This document shows positions 7,874 to 16,644 of a stretch of DNA of 64,000 nucleotides, piece by piece. The notes beneath the pieces are model-generated. The model worked only from the letters and a program-made list of their open reading frames with translations. It was not told the DNA's origin and made no database searches. Each line of letters opens with the position of its first letter. Positions within the stretch are counted from its first letter, which is position 1. Position numbers and translations under genes: made by a program. The DNA is from FEB-35 sp050263095 (lineage in GTDB: Bacteria > Desulfobacterota > Deferrimicrobia > Deferrimicrobiales > Deferrimicrobiaceae): contig JBLNEW010000027.1 in NCBI GenBank assembly GCA_050263095.1, positions 59,271-123,270 of the forward strand, in the 5' to 3' direction.

Positions 7874-8092
7874 TCACACCGATTCCACCCGCTGAACCGA
7901 GGGAATCTCTTCCTTGAGCGCCGCCTCGATGCCGCCTTTAAGCGTCATCGTCGCCATGGGGCACCCACCGCATGCGCCTGTCAGGCGCACCTTCACCACT
8001 CCCCCCTCGACGTCCACGAGTTCCACGTCTCCCCCGTCCGCCTGGAGGGCCGGGCGAATCTTGTCCAATACCTTTTCGACTTCCAATTTCAT
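7874..8092 (-). CDS. NifU C-terminal-domain (Nfu-type) Fe-S scaffold
   Basis: A 72-residue protein equivalent to the C-terminal domain of NifU: MKLEVEKVLDKIRPALQADG, then VKVRLTGACGGCPMATMT, with the CxxC that carries a transferable [4Fe-4S] cluster. I chose the ATG of MKLEVEK because GGAGGCATTTAC precedes it; the ATG seven codons upstream lacks this. A perfect minus-strand TATAAT occurs at 8122-8127 and could be its -10 box, though no good -35 is visible. Probable role: delivery of clusters, including to the ferredoxin encoded next. Confidence 0.9.
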   Translation of the reverse strand: MKLEVEKVLDKIRPALQADGGDVELVDVEGGVVKVRLTGACGGCPMATMTLKGGIEAALKEEIPSVQRVESV

Positions 8093-8164
8093 GTAAATGC
8101 CTCCCTTCCGCACCTTACTTGATTATACGATGTCATTCGACGCTCCGACGTTCCTTGACGAAAA

Positions 8165-8803
8165 TCAATCCGCTGACAGTATTTCGTATCCGCCCTTCTT
8201 CAGTGCGGCCTTCAACAGCTTGTAATTCTTCGTTTCGATGCGAAGGATCAGGATCTTCTTTCCCTGCTCGTCGTGCGACGCCGTCGCCACCGAGACGACG
8301 TTGGCGTCGAAATCCTTCATGAGCTTCAAAACCTCGTAAAGCATCCCCGGCTTGTTAGCCAGGGCCAGCTCCATGCGGTAGCCCGGCCCGCTGACGCCCA
8401 TCGATTCTATGAACGCGTCCAGGATGTCGGTCTCCGTCAGGATTCCCACCAGCCTGCCTTCCTCGACCACCGGCAGGCAGCCAATCCTCTTCTCGCGCAT
8501 TATGAGGGCTGCCTCCTCGATGGGGGCGGTAGACGATATCGTGTACGGCCGGCGGGTCATTATCTGCTTTACCTTGACCTTGTCCAGCAGGTAGTAGATC
8601 TCCCGGATCTCGAGGGCGGTCGCAGGGGACGGCGAGGCCTGCTTGATGTCGCGCTCGGTGACGATCCCGACCAGCTTTTCCCCGTCCTTGAGCACCGGGA
8701 GGTGCCGGATCTCCCGGTCCTTGAGCAGGTCCATGGCCTTCTTCATCGAGTCGTTTTCATCGACGAACACCGGGTTCCGCATCATGCGCTTCGCGACGAT
8801 CAT
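8165..8803 (-). CDS. CBS-CBS-ACT domain protein (AcuB-like)
   Basis: A 212-residue cytosolic protein with two CBS domains (about 1-60 and 75-135, with GIVTERDIKQA and GILTETDILDAF signatures) and a C-terminal ACT-like domain (about 143-212, starting RMELALANKPGMLYEVLKLM). CBS pairs bind adenine nucleotides and ACT domains bind small metabolites, so this is a ligand-responsive regulator, as proposed for AcuB. A second protein with the same architecture is encoded at 19.5 kb within an acuC-like operon. This copy stands alone with no enzyme next to it. Confidence 0.85.
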   Translation of the reverse strand: MIVAKRMMRNPVFVDENDSMKKAMDLLKDREIRHLPVLKDGEKLVGIVTERDIKQASPSPATALEIREIYYLLDKVKVKQIMTRRPYTISSTAPIEEAALIMREKRIGCLPVVEEGRLVGILTETDILDAFIESMGVSGPGYRMELALANKPGMLYEVLKLMKDFDANVVSVATASHDEQGKKILILRIETKNYKLLKAALKKGGYEILSAD

Positions 8804-8841
8804 GGTGTCCTCCTGTGGTGTCCCGCCGTAATGAGCACCGG

Positions 8842-9414
8842 TCAGGTGAAATATTGTCTGACGAGGTCGAACGTTCGCGTCAGGTCGGCCCCGGATACAA
8901 GGAAGTACATCACTCCTTCCTTCTCCCAGAACACGAAAGAGTACCCCTCCCTCTCCCAGGAGAGGAAGGATGACTCGGAAAACAACGGCGACGGCTCCGC
9001 TTCGCGTATCGGACCCGGCCGCACGATCACCAGCAGGTAGCGGTCTTCCGCGAAGGTCAGGCGCACCGCCGCGGCGTCCTTTTTCCCTATCCGCTCGCGG
9101 GTCGCGCTCCCGTAGGAAAAAAGGTGCTCGTCCCTCGGAAGCTCCACGCTCACCCCCAGCCAGCCCTTGATCCGCTCCTCGATCTCCCCGGCATCCGCGG
9201 AGTCGCCCGGGGCTTCCGCCTTCAGGGACGCGGCGAAGATGTGCTGCGCTTCCGCAGCCATCCCCTCCACCCTCCGGGTCCCCGGATCGCGCGTGACGTG
9301 ATAGCCGACGACGGCGACGGTGAGGGTCAGGAAGATCAGTACGACCGCCATGCGGGGCCGGAAGTTAACCAGCCCGAAAAGCGAAGACCGCTGGGCCCCC
9401 GGATCACCACTCAA
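8842..9414 (-). CDS. Uncharacterised single-TM protein
   Basis: Not recognised. About 190 residues: a short N-terminal stretch, one TM helix (MAVVLIFLTLTVAVVGYHV), then an extracytoplasmic region with IEERIKGWLGVSVELP, a strand-rich block (VRLTFAEDRYLLVIV) and an aromatic C-terminal block (YSFVFWEKEGVMYFLVSG). The start is uncertain: the TTG used here has a GGGGTGG upstream and overlaps the stop of the LysM gene by 11 nt; the alternative is the ATG at 9351. It is the last gene of the five-gene unit that begins with the degenerate GspE/PilB-like protein. Confidence 0.6.
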   Translation of the reverse strand: MSGDPGAQRSSLFGLVNFRPRMAVVLIFLTLTVAVVGYHVTRDPGTRRVEGMAAEAQHIFAASLKAEAPGDSADAGEIEERIKGWLGVSVELPRDEHLFSYGSATRERIGKKDAAAVRLTFAEDRYLLVIVRPGPIREAEPSPLFSESSFLSWEREGYSFVFWEKEGVMYFLVSGADLTRTFDLVRQYFT

Positions 9415-11281
9415 CGATTTCCACCCCGAGGTCGCGCATAAGCGCCCTCGTCGCGGAGTGCACCCTCCCGCCGAAGAATAAAACTTCCCGCACATTCCTT
9501 CCCGCCAACCATTCCTTCGACGTTATGAACGACCCCGTGGCCTTGACGGCGTACCCGTCCTTTTCCCCGCCGGAGAGCAGGAAGTCACTGCGCGCCTCCG
9601 TGGAGACGCCCGCCTCCTTCAGAATCCTCTGGAAGATCCCTTTCCCGGTCTCGTCCTTATGTATCCCGAAAACCGTGTACCCCGAGTCCTTGACGAGCGT
9701 TTTCAGGGCGGGCGACAGCTTTCCGGTGTCCGCCACGTACCGCCGTCCTCCGGTCTCGAAAATCCGCTCCGGCTGGACGATCAACTGGAAGGCGTCCGAT
9801 CTCCCGCCTATCTTCAGGCGCTCGTCCTCCTTCTTCGGAATGCCCGCGTAGTCCAGCGCGAAATCGAGTGCGGCAAGGCCCCCCGGCGGCACCGCAACGC
9901 GCGGCGGCTCGCCGGCCCCGGCTTCGTCGTCGATCCCGACCAGGAATCCCTCCAGCGCCGAAGGGTCGGCGGAGAACGGCAGCACGCGGATGCCCACCCT
10001 GTCGGCATATATGAGCACGGAGGCAAGATCGCCGGAGGGCTTCTCGGGGACCTCCTTGATCAGGATCACCTCGCCGGTCAGAAGGCTCTTGGGCGTCCTC
10101 AGCACCACCCAGCCCGCCGGCAGCGTAACCGATACCCCCTCGCCGATGACCAGGGGGCGGGAAAGCCCCTCCTTGACCGAATGATACCCGGCGGCCTGCA
10201 GCAGCCTGTTTATGATCTCCCCCGCGTCCCGGGTCCCCTCCATTGAAACCACCCTGTAGTTCTTCCAGGTTTCCGTTATGAGGGCCCGAACGTTCCGGGG
10301 GAGCGATCCCCGGAAATCCATCAATGCGTGCGTGCCGTTCGAGAACCGTGCGACGGGGAAATCCTCCAGGTTCAGGATCACCTCCCCTCCGGACGGAACG
10401 GGAAGGTAAAGCGTCCCGCGGTCGACCAGCTTCTCCCCAAGGCCAGCGAGAATATCGGTTAGCAGACCCCGGTAGGGAGGCCTGGGGGCAGGGGCCGCGA
10501 TATCTTCCTTCTTCGCGGGCTCGGTTTTCGCAAGGTCCTTCGATGTTTCCATCGCCGGCGCGGCCGCCTGGGGCGTCGAGGGTTGGCGAATCTGCGCCTC
10601 CGGCTTTGCCGGTTCCGCTGCCGCAGCGCCCGGCTCCGGCGGAACGTCCCGGGACAGCACGACGGCCGGCTCTTCTCCGGATGCAGGCGTGGGCTGCGCG
10701 TCCTTCGGCGCTTCGGCCGACGCAGTCGCTGGAGGCGCTTCATCCCCCCCGCCGAAGTACTCGTCCGTCGGCAACAGGATTGTCGATCCCGCAAGTATCC
10801 TGTTCACGTCGCGGACGGATTCGTTTATCTCCTTGACCGCCTCAAGGTAGCGGGGAAGATCCCTGCGCTGGACCCCTTTTTTCCTGAGCAGTTTCGTCAG
10901 GTTGTCGCCCTTTGCAACGCGGTGCGGGACCGCCTTCCCCGCAAGGGCAGGAATATCCGGCGCCGGAGTCGGAGCCGGAAGCAGGATTTTCTGGCCGGGC
11001 TTTAGCTTTCCCGGATCGGCGATCGCGGGGTTTGCCCGCTTGAACTCCCTGAGCAGGGAGGCGTAATCCGCGGGACGGACGGGATTTTTGCGGTTGAGGA
11101 TTCTCCAGAGGCTCTCCCCTTGCGAGACGGTGTGGACCTCGTAGAAGCTTTTCTTCCCCTCGGAGGTGTCCGCGAAGATCTTCTTTTCAAGGAAGATTTT
11201 CGGACGATCCTCATCCTGCGCCATCGCGGCGGAGCACAGAAGCAGAACCGCGGCTCCGGCCGCCAATATCGCCGCCCTCAA
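9404..11281 (-). CDS. Exported protein with two LysM-like domains
   Basis: About 625 residues. From a TTG start with GGGGGAGG five nt upstream, the first 21 residues form a clear signal peptide ending SAAMA-Q. Two LysM-like repeats follow, near residues 48-102 (EVHTVSQGESLWRIL ... LKPGQKILLP) and 116-170 (HRVAKGDNLTKLL ... ILAGSTILLP), then a Pro/Ala/Glu-rich linker (about 180-280) and a long C-terminal region I cannot identify. LysM repeats bind peptidoglycan, so it should sit in the periplasm at the wall. An ATG at 11305 is possible but has a badly spaced SD. It overlaps both neighbours, indicating tight coupling. Confidence 0.75.
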   Translation of the reverse strand: MRAAILAAGAAVLLLCSAAMAQDEDRPKIFLEKKIFADTSEGKKSFYEVHTVSQGESLWRILNRKNPVRPADYASLLREFKRANPAIADPGKLKPGQKILLPAPTPAPDIPALAGKAVPHRVAKGDNLTKLLRKKGVQRRDLPRYLEAVKEINESVRDVNRILAGSTILLPTDEYFGGGDEAPPATASAEAPKDAQPTPASGEEPAVVLSRDVPPEPGAAAAEPAKPEAQIRQPSTPQAAAPAMETSKDLAKTEPAKKEDIAAPAPRPPYRGLLTDILAGLGEKLVDRGTLYLPVPSGGEVILNLEDFPVARFSNGTHALMDFRGSLPRNVRALITETWKNYRVVSMEGTRDAGEIINRLLQAAGYHSVKEGLSRPLVIGEGVSVTLPAGWVVLRTPKSLLTGEVILIKEVPEKPSGDLASVLIYADRVGIRVLPFSADPSALEGFLVGIDDEAGAGEPPRVAVPPGGLAALDFALDYAGIPKKEDERLKIGGRSDAFQLIVQPERIFETGGRRYVADTGKLSPALKTLVKDSGYTVFGIHKDETGKGIFQRILKEAGVSTEARSDFLLSGGEKDGYAVKATGSFITSKEWLAGRNVREVLFFGGRVHSATRALMRDLGVEIVEW

Positions 11282-12063
11282 TATCCCTCCCCCGTGAAAG
11301 TGCATACTCCCCCGTTCACTCCGACGGTCTTGTACATCTTCGGGCTTTCCCACGGCTCGTCCAGAATGCCGTCGTGAATCGCCCAGCTCCTGCCTCGGAC
11401 CGTCTTCCAGAACTCCGGCTTGCGGAACGGCGTGCTCCCGTCCAGCCGGGCGTGGAGCGCGCCCCCCGGGCGGAATTCCCGGTCGATATATTCCATATTG
11501 TCCTTTCCCTTGACATATTGGAAGCCGCCGCGTTCGTAGAGGATGGCGCTGTTGTAGCTCAAGGGCTCAAGAAAGTAGAACCTGTGCCCGACGCGGTCGA
11601 AGAAGACGTCCCAGCACGCGATGAGGTCCCGCATGGCCCGCAGGCCCCGCCGCACCTGGGCCGGAGCCAGGCCCGCCTCCATCGCGCGGATCTCTTCCGG
11701 GAGGTTCCTTCGCGCGGTCCCGAAGTATGTGTCCTGCCCGTTTTCGTCGACGTCGATGTTGTACCGCTCCCCGTCGGGGTCGTTTATTATGATGAACGAG
11801 ATCTCCATCTGGCCGAACGGCGAGTTCGATACGTCGAGAAAGTAGGCGGCGTCCCTGTCGCCGGGATCGCGCCGCAGGTCGATCTGGAAAAAAGGCATGT
11901 TCTCGGGGCAGGCGAACTTCACGCACCGCTCCCCCGCGGGATTCAGGTACGTTTCCGCGTCTATGGAGAACAGCTCGAGGAAGCGCGCCGGGATAAGTGC
12001 GGACAGCAGCCGCTCGCGCTCCTTTTCCTCCATCTTGTTGATTTCGTAGACCGATGTGGGCAA
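11278..12063 (-). CDS. Conserved-looking protein of unknown function
   Basis: Not recognised. A 261-residue soluble protein with no signal peptide or TM helix. It opens with KMEEKERERLLSALIPARFL and has a Cys pair in the first third (GERCVKFACPEN), an acidic stretch (NDPDGERYNIDVDENGQD) and an aromatic C-terminal half with FRPGGALHARLDGSTPFR and WAIHDGILDEPWESP. Coding is supported by strong G/C third-position bias, a good length and tight packing: 9 nt after the acyl-CoA ligase and overlapping the LysM gene start by 4 nt. It is probably functionally tied to those neighbours. Confidence 0.7.
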   Translation of the reverse strand: MPTSVYEINKMEEKERERLLSALIPARFLELFSIDAETYLNPAGERCVKFACPENMPFFQIDLRRDPGDRDAAYFLDVSNSPFGQMEISFIIINDPDGERYNIDVDENGQDTYFGTARRNLPEEIRAMEAGLAPAQVRRGLRAMRDLIACWDVFFDRVGHRFYFLEPLSYNSAILYERGGFQYVKGKDNMEYIDREFRPGGALHARLDGSTPFRKPEFWKTVRGRSWAIHDGILDEPWESPKMYKTVGVNGGVCTFTGEGY

Positions 12064-12072
12064 GGGGCTATG

Positions 12073-13866
12073 CTAGTCCTTCTCGTAAAGGGCGTCGAGC
12101 AGAATGCCGTACTTCTGGATGACCACCTTGCGCTTGACCTTCAGCGTGGGGGTAAGCTCGCCGGTCTCCTGCGAGAAGTCCGTGCCGAGCAGGACGAACT
12201 TCTTGATCTGTTCGAACGGGGCCAGCGAACGGTTCAGTTCCTCCACCCGGGCGCGCATCATCGCCTCGGTCCGCGGGTCCTTGGCCAGGGCGGCGGGATC
12301 CCTCCCGTCCACGCCGTTCTCGGCCGCCCACTTGACGATTTCGTCCGCCGATAGCGTCATCAGGGCTGTGAGGTATTTCTTCCTGTCGCCGTAGACGAAC
12401 GCCTGGCTGACCATCTTGTCGGTCTTCAGAAGGTTCTCGATGTTCTGCGGCGCGACGTTCTTCCCCCCGGAGGTCACTATGATGTCCTTTTTCCGGTCGG
12501 TGATCCTGAGGAACCCTTCCGCGTCCATCGTGCCGATGTCCCCGGAGTGGAACCACCCTTCCGGGTCGATCGCCTCGCGCGTTCCCGCCGGGTCGCGGAA
12601 ATATTCCTTGAAGACGTGCGGGCCGCGGATGAGGATTTCCCCGTCTGAAGCGATCTTCACCTCGACGCCGGGCAGGGGCTTCCCGATGGTCCCGAACTTG
12701 AAGTCGTCGACGCGGTTGACCGACGTCACGGAAGGGGTTTCCGTCAGGCCGTACCCTTCGAGGATCAGGATGCCCATGGCGTGGAAGAACTCCGCGATCT
12801 CGCGGGAGAGCGGCGCGCCGCCTGAGACGAAGAACCGGAGCCGCCCCCCCAGCCGTTCCCGGATCTTGGCGAACACGAGCCGGTCGGCGATGGAGAACTT
12901 CACCCCCAGCAATCCCCCGACAGGCTCCCGGCGCTGCCTGCGCGCGGAAACCTCGCGCCCCACCCCAAGCGCCCAGCCGAAGATGGCTTTCTTAAGCCCC
13001 GTGTCCTGGCTCACCTTGGCCAGCACGGCGGCGTAGAACTTCTCGTACAGGCGCGGGACGCTGACCATGATATGCGGGCGGACCGCCGGCAGGTCCTCGG
13101 CCACCGTCTGGATTCCCCGAGCGAACGCCGTCACGGTCATGGCGTCGAACGAGAGGAAATGCTCGAACCGCCCCAGGACGTGGGCAAGCGGGAGGAACTG
13201 GAGCATCACGGATCCTCTCGGAACGGGGACCACCTCGAGTGCGGACGTAACGTCGAAGGCGACGTTGCTGTGGCGGATCACGGCGCCCTTCGGCGGGCCC
13301 GTGGTGCCGGAAGTGTAGATGATCGTCAGGTCGTCCTCCGGGCGGATTTCCTCCGCCCGCGACTCCAGTGCGCCGGGGTGCGCGGCCGCGTATTCGGCGC
13401 CCTTCGCGCGGAACTCCGCAAGGCCGACGGCCCCATCCATTCCCTCGGGACTTCCCGTGAGAAGTACGACGGCGGACAGCTCCGGCAGCCTCTTCCTCGC
13501 TCCGGCCACCTTGTTCCACTGGTACTCGTCCTCGACGAACGCCGCGCGGGCGCCGGAGTGGGCAAGTATGTACTCCACCTGGTCGGGCAGGTTCGAAGGG
13601 TAGATCGGGACGGTGACGAATCCGCACAGGATCCCGGCGATGTCGGCGAGCGTCCACTCGACCCTGGTCGAGCAGAGGATCGCGACTTTCTCCCCCTTGG
13701 CCAGCCCCAGGCTCAAAAGCCCGCAGGCCATTTCCCGCGCCGCCGCCCCGACCTCCCGGTACGTCATGGGCTCCATCTTCCCGTCGCGCGGAACGAGGTA
13801 GCGGACAGCGTCGCCGCCTTCTTTTATCCGGTTCAGGAACATCCTTGCAATCGTTGCTTCCTTCAT
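12073..13866 (-). CDS. Long-chain acyl-CoA synthetase (AMP-forming)
   Basis: A 597-residue ANL-superfamily enzyme that activates a fatty acid to acyl-AMP and then acyl-CoA. The P-loop-like motif is TIIYTSGTTGPPKGAVI (about residue 180). The adenylate-binding motif is EGYGLTETPSVTS, and the hinge region reads GWFHSGDIGTMDAEGFLRITDRKKD. The C-terminal K is in TLKVKRK. Architecture and length match FadD15-like long-chain ligases of the bubblegum type. It sits in the operon between the degenerate GspE/PilB-like protein and the unknown 261-residue protein. The acyl substrate is not predictable. Confidence 0.9.
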   Translation of the reverse strand: MKEATIARMFLNRIKEGGDAVRYLVPRDGKMEPMTYREVGAAAREMACGLLSLGLAKGEKVAILCSTRVEWTLADIAGILCGFVTVPIYPSNLPDQVEYILAHSGARAAFVEDEYQWNKVAGARKRLPELSAVVLLTGSPEGMDGAVGLAEFRAKGAEYAAAHPGALESRAEEIRPEDDLTIIYTSGTTGPPKGAVIRHSNVAFDVTSALEVVPVPRGSVMLQFLPLAHVLGRFEHFLSFDAMTVTAFARGIQTVAEDLPAVRPHIMVSVPRLYEKFYAAVLAKVSQDTGLKKAIFGWALGVGREVSARRQRREPVGGLLGVKFSIADRLVFAKIRERLGGRLRFFVSGGAPLSREIAEFFHAMGILILEGYGLTETPSVTSVNRVDDFKFGTIGKPLPGVEVKIASDGEILIRGPHVFKEYFRDPAGTREAIDPEGWFHSGDIGTMDAEGFLRITDRKKDIIVTSGGKNVAPQNIENLLKTDKMVSQAFVYGDRKKYLTALMTLSADEIVKWAAENGVDGRDPAALAKDPRTEAMMRARVEELNRSLAPFEQIKKFVLLGTDFSQETGELTPTLKVKRKVVIQKYGILLDALYEKD

Positions 13867-13884
13867 CCGATCGGGCTCCGTCGC

Positions 13885-15585
13885 CTATCTGAAAAACGGC
13901 AATACGTCATCGTATGTTACCATCCCCCGGCGCAGCAGGTCATTCACCGACTCGAGACCCGAGTAGAACTCCTCCTGCAGCAGGAGCCCGAGCTTTTCCT
14001 CCAGCCACACGTCCGAGGCCACGAGGTTCTCGACGGCCGGCGTGAACGGCAGCAGGTCCACGAGCGCCATCTTCCCCGAGAATCCCGTCCCTCCGCAATG
14101 CGGGCAGCCCGCGGGGATGTATAACGAGGACCCCTCGACGATCTTCTCGAGCTGGTCGCGGTATCTCTCCCCCACCATCCGGAGGGACGGCTTCGCCGGG
14201 ACGGGGCGTCGGCACTCCTGGCAGAGGAGGTTCACCAGCCGCTGGTGCATGACGATCCGCACTACGCGCGCCATGATGAACGGGTCCACGTCCAGGGAGA
14301 GCAGGGTGCGCAGCGTCCTGTCGAAATTGAACCGGCGAATGCCGCACAAAACGGTCACGCCGCCTTGAGCCAGATGTATCAGGTCCGAAAAGTCGGACGG
14401 ATCGGATACGTTCTCTATCATCAGGGCGCCAGGCTCCAGCGATTCGGCGAGGCGCACCCAGTTCCCGGCGAACTGTTTGTCTACGTCGCGTCGCTCAAGC
14501 TGTATGAATCCCTCGTTCCGGAACCGGAACTGCTCCTCGACTGTCACCACGCGGGTCCGCGGACGGTAGACCTCCCTAAGCAGGGCGAACAGGGTCGTGG
14601 CGATGCCCTCGGGCCCCGGCGACGACAGGAGGTATAGCCCGCTTGCCTTGGCCAGGACCCTCCGCGTGATGTCGATCTGCTCCTGGTTCATGCCTACGGA
14701 ATCCAGCGTGATCCCCGCCCTCTGGTTCGGCAGCATCTTGACGATCACCTCCACCCCGGACAGGCCGCGCACGAAACTGAGCTTGAACGAGGAGACGCCC
14801 GAAGCGGACTCCAGCTGGAAGATGCGTTCGGAAACCCCTCCGATCGGGGCCGCAATTTGCGCCAGTTCCGCGAAGGCGTCTATCAGGAGGCGCCGGAAAC
14901 GCAGCGGCAGCGACAGGAGCAGCTCCGAACCCGATTCCTTCCTGCCCTTGAGCAGCGCCTTCTCCCCGGCCGGGAACAGCCTGACGCTCGTGATCCCTAT
15001 CGCCGCGGCATGAAGGAGCACCTTCTCCACGACCCGCCTGGCCCCTCCCTGGGAAACCCATTTTTCCGCCTCCTCGCCGCTTATGAGGCCGCCGGAGACG
15101 TCGCCCGAAGAAAGCTGGAAGGAGTCGGGATAGAACCGTCCAAGGATCGCGGCGATAGTGCGGCGCGGGCAGACCACGATCCGGACGCGCAGGCCTGTCT
15201 TGGACTCGATGGCGGAAAAGACCTCGTGGCAGAAGGGGTCGGCCACCGCAAGCGTCAGCCGGCCGTTCTCCTTCGAAATCGGCGCCACCAGGTTCTCGCG
15301 GGCGAGCGATTCCGGCAGGATGCCGCCGAGGGACAGCGGGACGGACTCGGGATCTATCTCCAGGAAGGAGATGCCCAGCCTTTCGGCCAGCACCCATCCC
15401 TTGGCGTCCTGATCCAGGAGGTTATCGAGCAGCGCGGCCTCGACAGGGTCGATTCCGCGGTTGGCCGCCTTGACCTTCAAGGCCTGGACTGCATCGGAAG
15501 AGATGTAGCCGAGCCTGAGGAACGTCTCCAGCAGCTCCGTTTGGGATCCGCCCACGTCGGCCCGCCTTTTCATCGTTGTTTTCAA
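13885..15585 (-). CDS. Degenerate GspE/PilB-like protein without usable nucleotide-binding motifs
   Basis: A 566-residue protein with the layout of type II secretion / type IV pilus assembly ATPases: an N-terminal MshEN-like region (about 15-155), a middle domain, a RecA-like domain and the C-terminal tetracysteine zinc site (Cys455, Cys458, Cys494, Cys497 in CQEC and CPHCGGTGF). The catalytic motifs are lost. Where PilB has GPTGSGKTTT this protein has SSPGPEGIATT (321-331), with no P-loop lysine. The Walker B region reads PGALMIENVSDP and the His-box region reads VLCGIRRFN in place of STLHTND. It is full length with no frameshift, so it is probably a selected pseudo-ATPase. First gene of its operon. 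Confidence 0.8.
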   Translation of the reverse strand: MKTTMKRRADVGGSQTELLETFLRLGYISSDAVQALKVKAANRGIDPVEAALLDNLLDQDAKGWVLAERLGISFLEIDPESVPLSLGGILPESLARENLVAPISKENGRLTLAVADPFCHEVFSAIESKTGLRVRIVVCPRRTIAAILGRFYPDSFQLSSGDVSGGLISGEEAEKWVSQGGARRVVEKVLLHAAAIGITSVRLFPAGEKALLKGRKESGSELLLSLPLRFRRLLIDAFAELAQIAAPIGGVSERIFQLESASGVSSFKLSFVRGLSGVEVIVKMLPNQRAGITLDSVGMNQEQIDITRRVLAKASGLYLLSSPGPEGIATTLFALLREVYRPRTRVVTVEEQFRFRNEGFIQLERRDVDKQFAGNWVRLAESLEPGALMIENVSDPSDFSDLIHLAQGGVTVLCGIRRFNFDRTLRTLLSLDVDPFIMARVVRIVMHQRLVNLLCQECRRPVPAKPSLRMVGERYRDQLEKIVEGSSLYIPAGCPHCGGTGFSGKMALVDLLPFTPAVENLVASDVWLEEKLGLLLQEEFYSGLESVNDLLRRGMVTYDDVLPFFR

Positions 15586-15657
15586 CTTTATAAAAAAGGG
15601 GGGGGAAAGTAAAATGATTACTATTCTGCCAAACCGCCAGAATTCCGGAGGAAAAGA

Positions 15658-16578
15658 GTGAAAGGAAATATGTTGCGGGCCGTGGTTTACATCCTTGCGT
15701 CATGTCTTGCGGCAGGCGGCTGCATGGTCACAAGCTCCAAGTACGAGATGAAGACCAAGGAGGCCGACACCCTCCGGGACGCGGTCGCCTCGGCCAACAA
15801 GGAGAAAACCGTTCTGGCTGCAAGGAACGAAGCGCTCCAGAAGCAGCTTGCCGACCTCAAGAATTCGGAAGCGGCGCTTTCGGCGCGCATCCAGGCGCAG
15901 GATGAGGAGATAAGGCGTTTCGGGGAGGAGTTCGCCTCGGCGCGTAAAAACTACGAGGGAACCCGCATAACCCGCGAGCAGTTCATCACCGAGCTGCTTG
16001 AGAAGGAGAAGGCCACGGGCAAGCGGATCCAGGAACTGAACGCGAAAGCGCAGGCGTGCGAGGCATCTCTGGAAGCGCTTCGCAGGGAAGCCGCGGCCCG
16101 CGACACCGAGCTGGGGCATTTACGGGATCAGGAAGGGAAACCCGTCGATAACGAGGCGCTGAAAAGGGAACGCGACACCTTGCTGGGACGCGTGGAACGC
16201 CTCACGGAGGAGCACAGGAACGAGGAAAAGCGCAGGGACGACCGGTTCGCCGCGCTCGCCGGGTCCATAGGCAAAATATCCGGCAACGCCGCGGTACATG
16301 TCCTGGGACCCTCCCTGAGCGTGTCACTTCCGGAAAACCTGCTGTTTCAGAAAGGCAAGACCGTCCTTTCCGAAACCGGCAGGAAGGTCGCCGCCTCGGT
16401 AGGCAAGGTTGCGACGGAGTTCCCCTCGGCCTCGATCGTCATTTCGGCGGGAAACAAGAAGATCGCCGGGGATATCCGGGCGGCACTGGCCAATCCGGGG
16501 AAGATTCCGCCGGATCGCATACTCACAAGGGTGCGGGAAAAGGAAAAGGGCGCGGAACTTCTGCTGCTGGTCCCTTAA
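15658..16578 (+). CDS. Coiled-coil lipoprotein, OmpA-like C-terminus possible
   Basis: A 306-residue envelope protein. A GTG start follows GGAGGAAAAGA closely. The signal segment ends in AAGGC (Cys22), a slightly atypical lipobox. Residues about 30-210 are charged heptad-like coiled coil (EADTLRDAVASANKEKTVL and similar). The C-terminal 90 residues (LSVSLPENLLFQKGKTVLS, then a VGKVATEFPSASIVISAG stretch) resemble an OmpA/MotB peptidoglycan-binding fold, but the canonical NxxLSxxRA motif is not evident. Probably a wall-associated tether. It is divergent from the GspE/PilB-like operon across a 72-nt AT-rich gap. Confidence 0.7.
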   Translation: MKGNMLRAVVYILASCLAAGGCMVTSSKYEMKTKEADTLRDAVASANKEKTVLAARNEALQKQLADLKNSEAALSARIQAQDEEIRRFGEEFASARKNYEGTRITREQFITELLEKEKATGKRIQELNAKAQACEASLEALRREAAARDTELGHLRDQEGKPVDNEALKRERDTLLGRVERLTEEHRNEEKRRDDRFAALAGSIGKISGNAAVHVLGPSLSVSLPENLLFQKGKTVLSETGRKVAASVGKVATEFPSASIVISAGNKKIAGDIRAALANPGKIPPDRILTRVREKEKGAELLLLVP

Positions 16579-16644
16579 CCCCCGGCGTACGTTATGTGCT
16601 ATTTTGGGAAGTCGCGAAATCGCATCCGTTAAGGAGGAGCGGGG

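Noticed and set aside
13885..15585. Decaying pseudogene of a pilus ATPase
   Set aside because: Full length, no stop or frameshift, strong codon bias, zinc cysteines kept and first in a coupled operon; loss of motifs looks selected rather than decayed.
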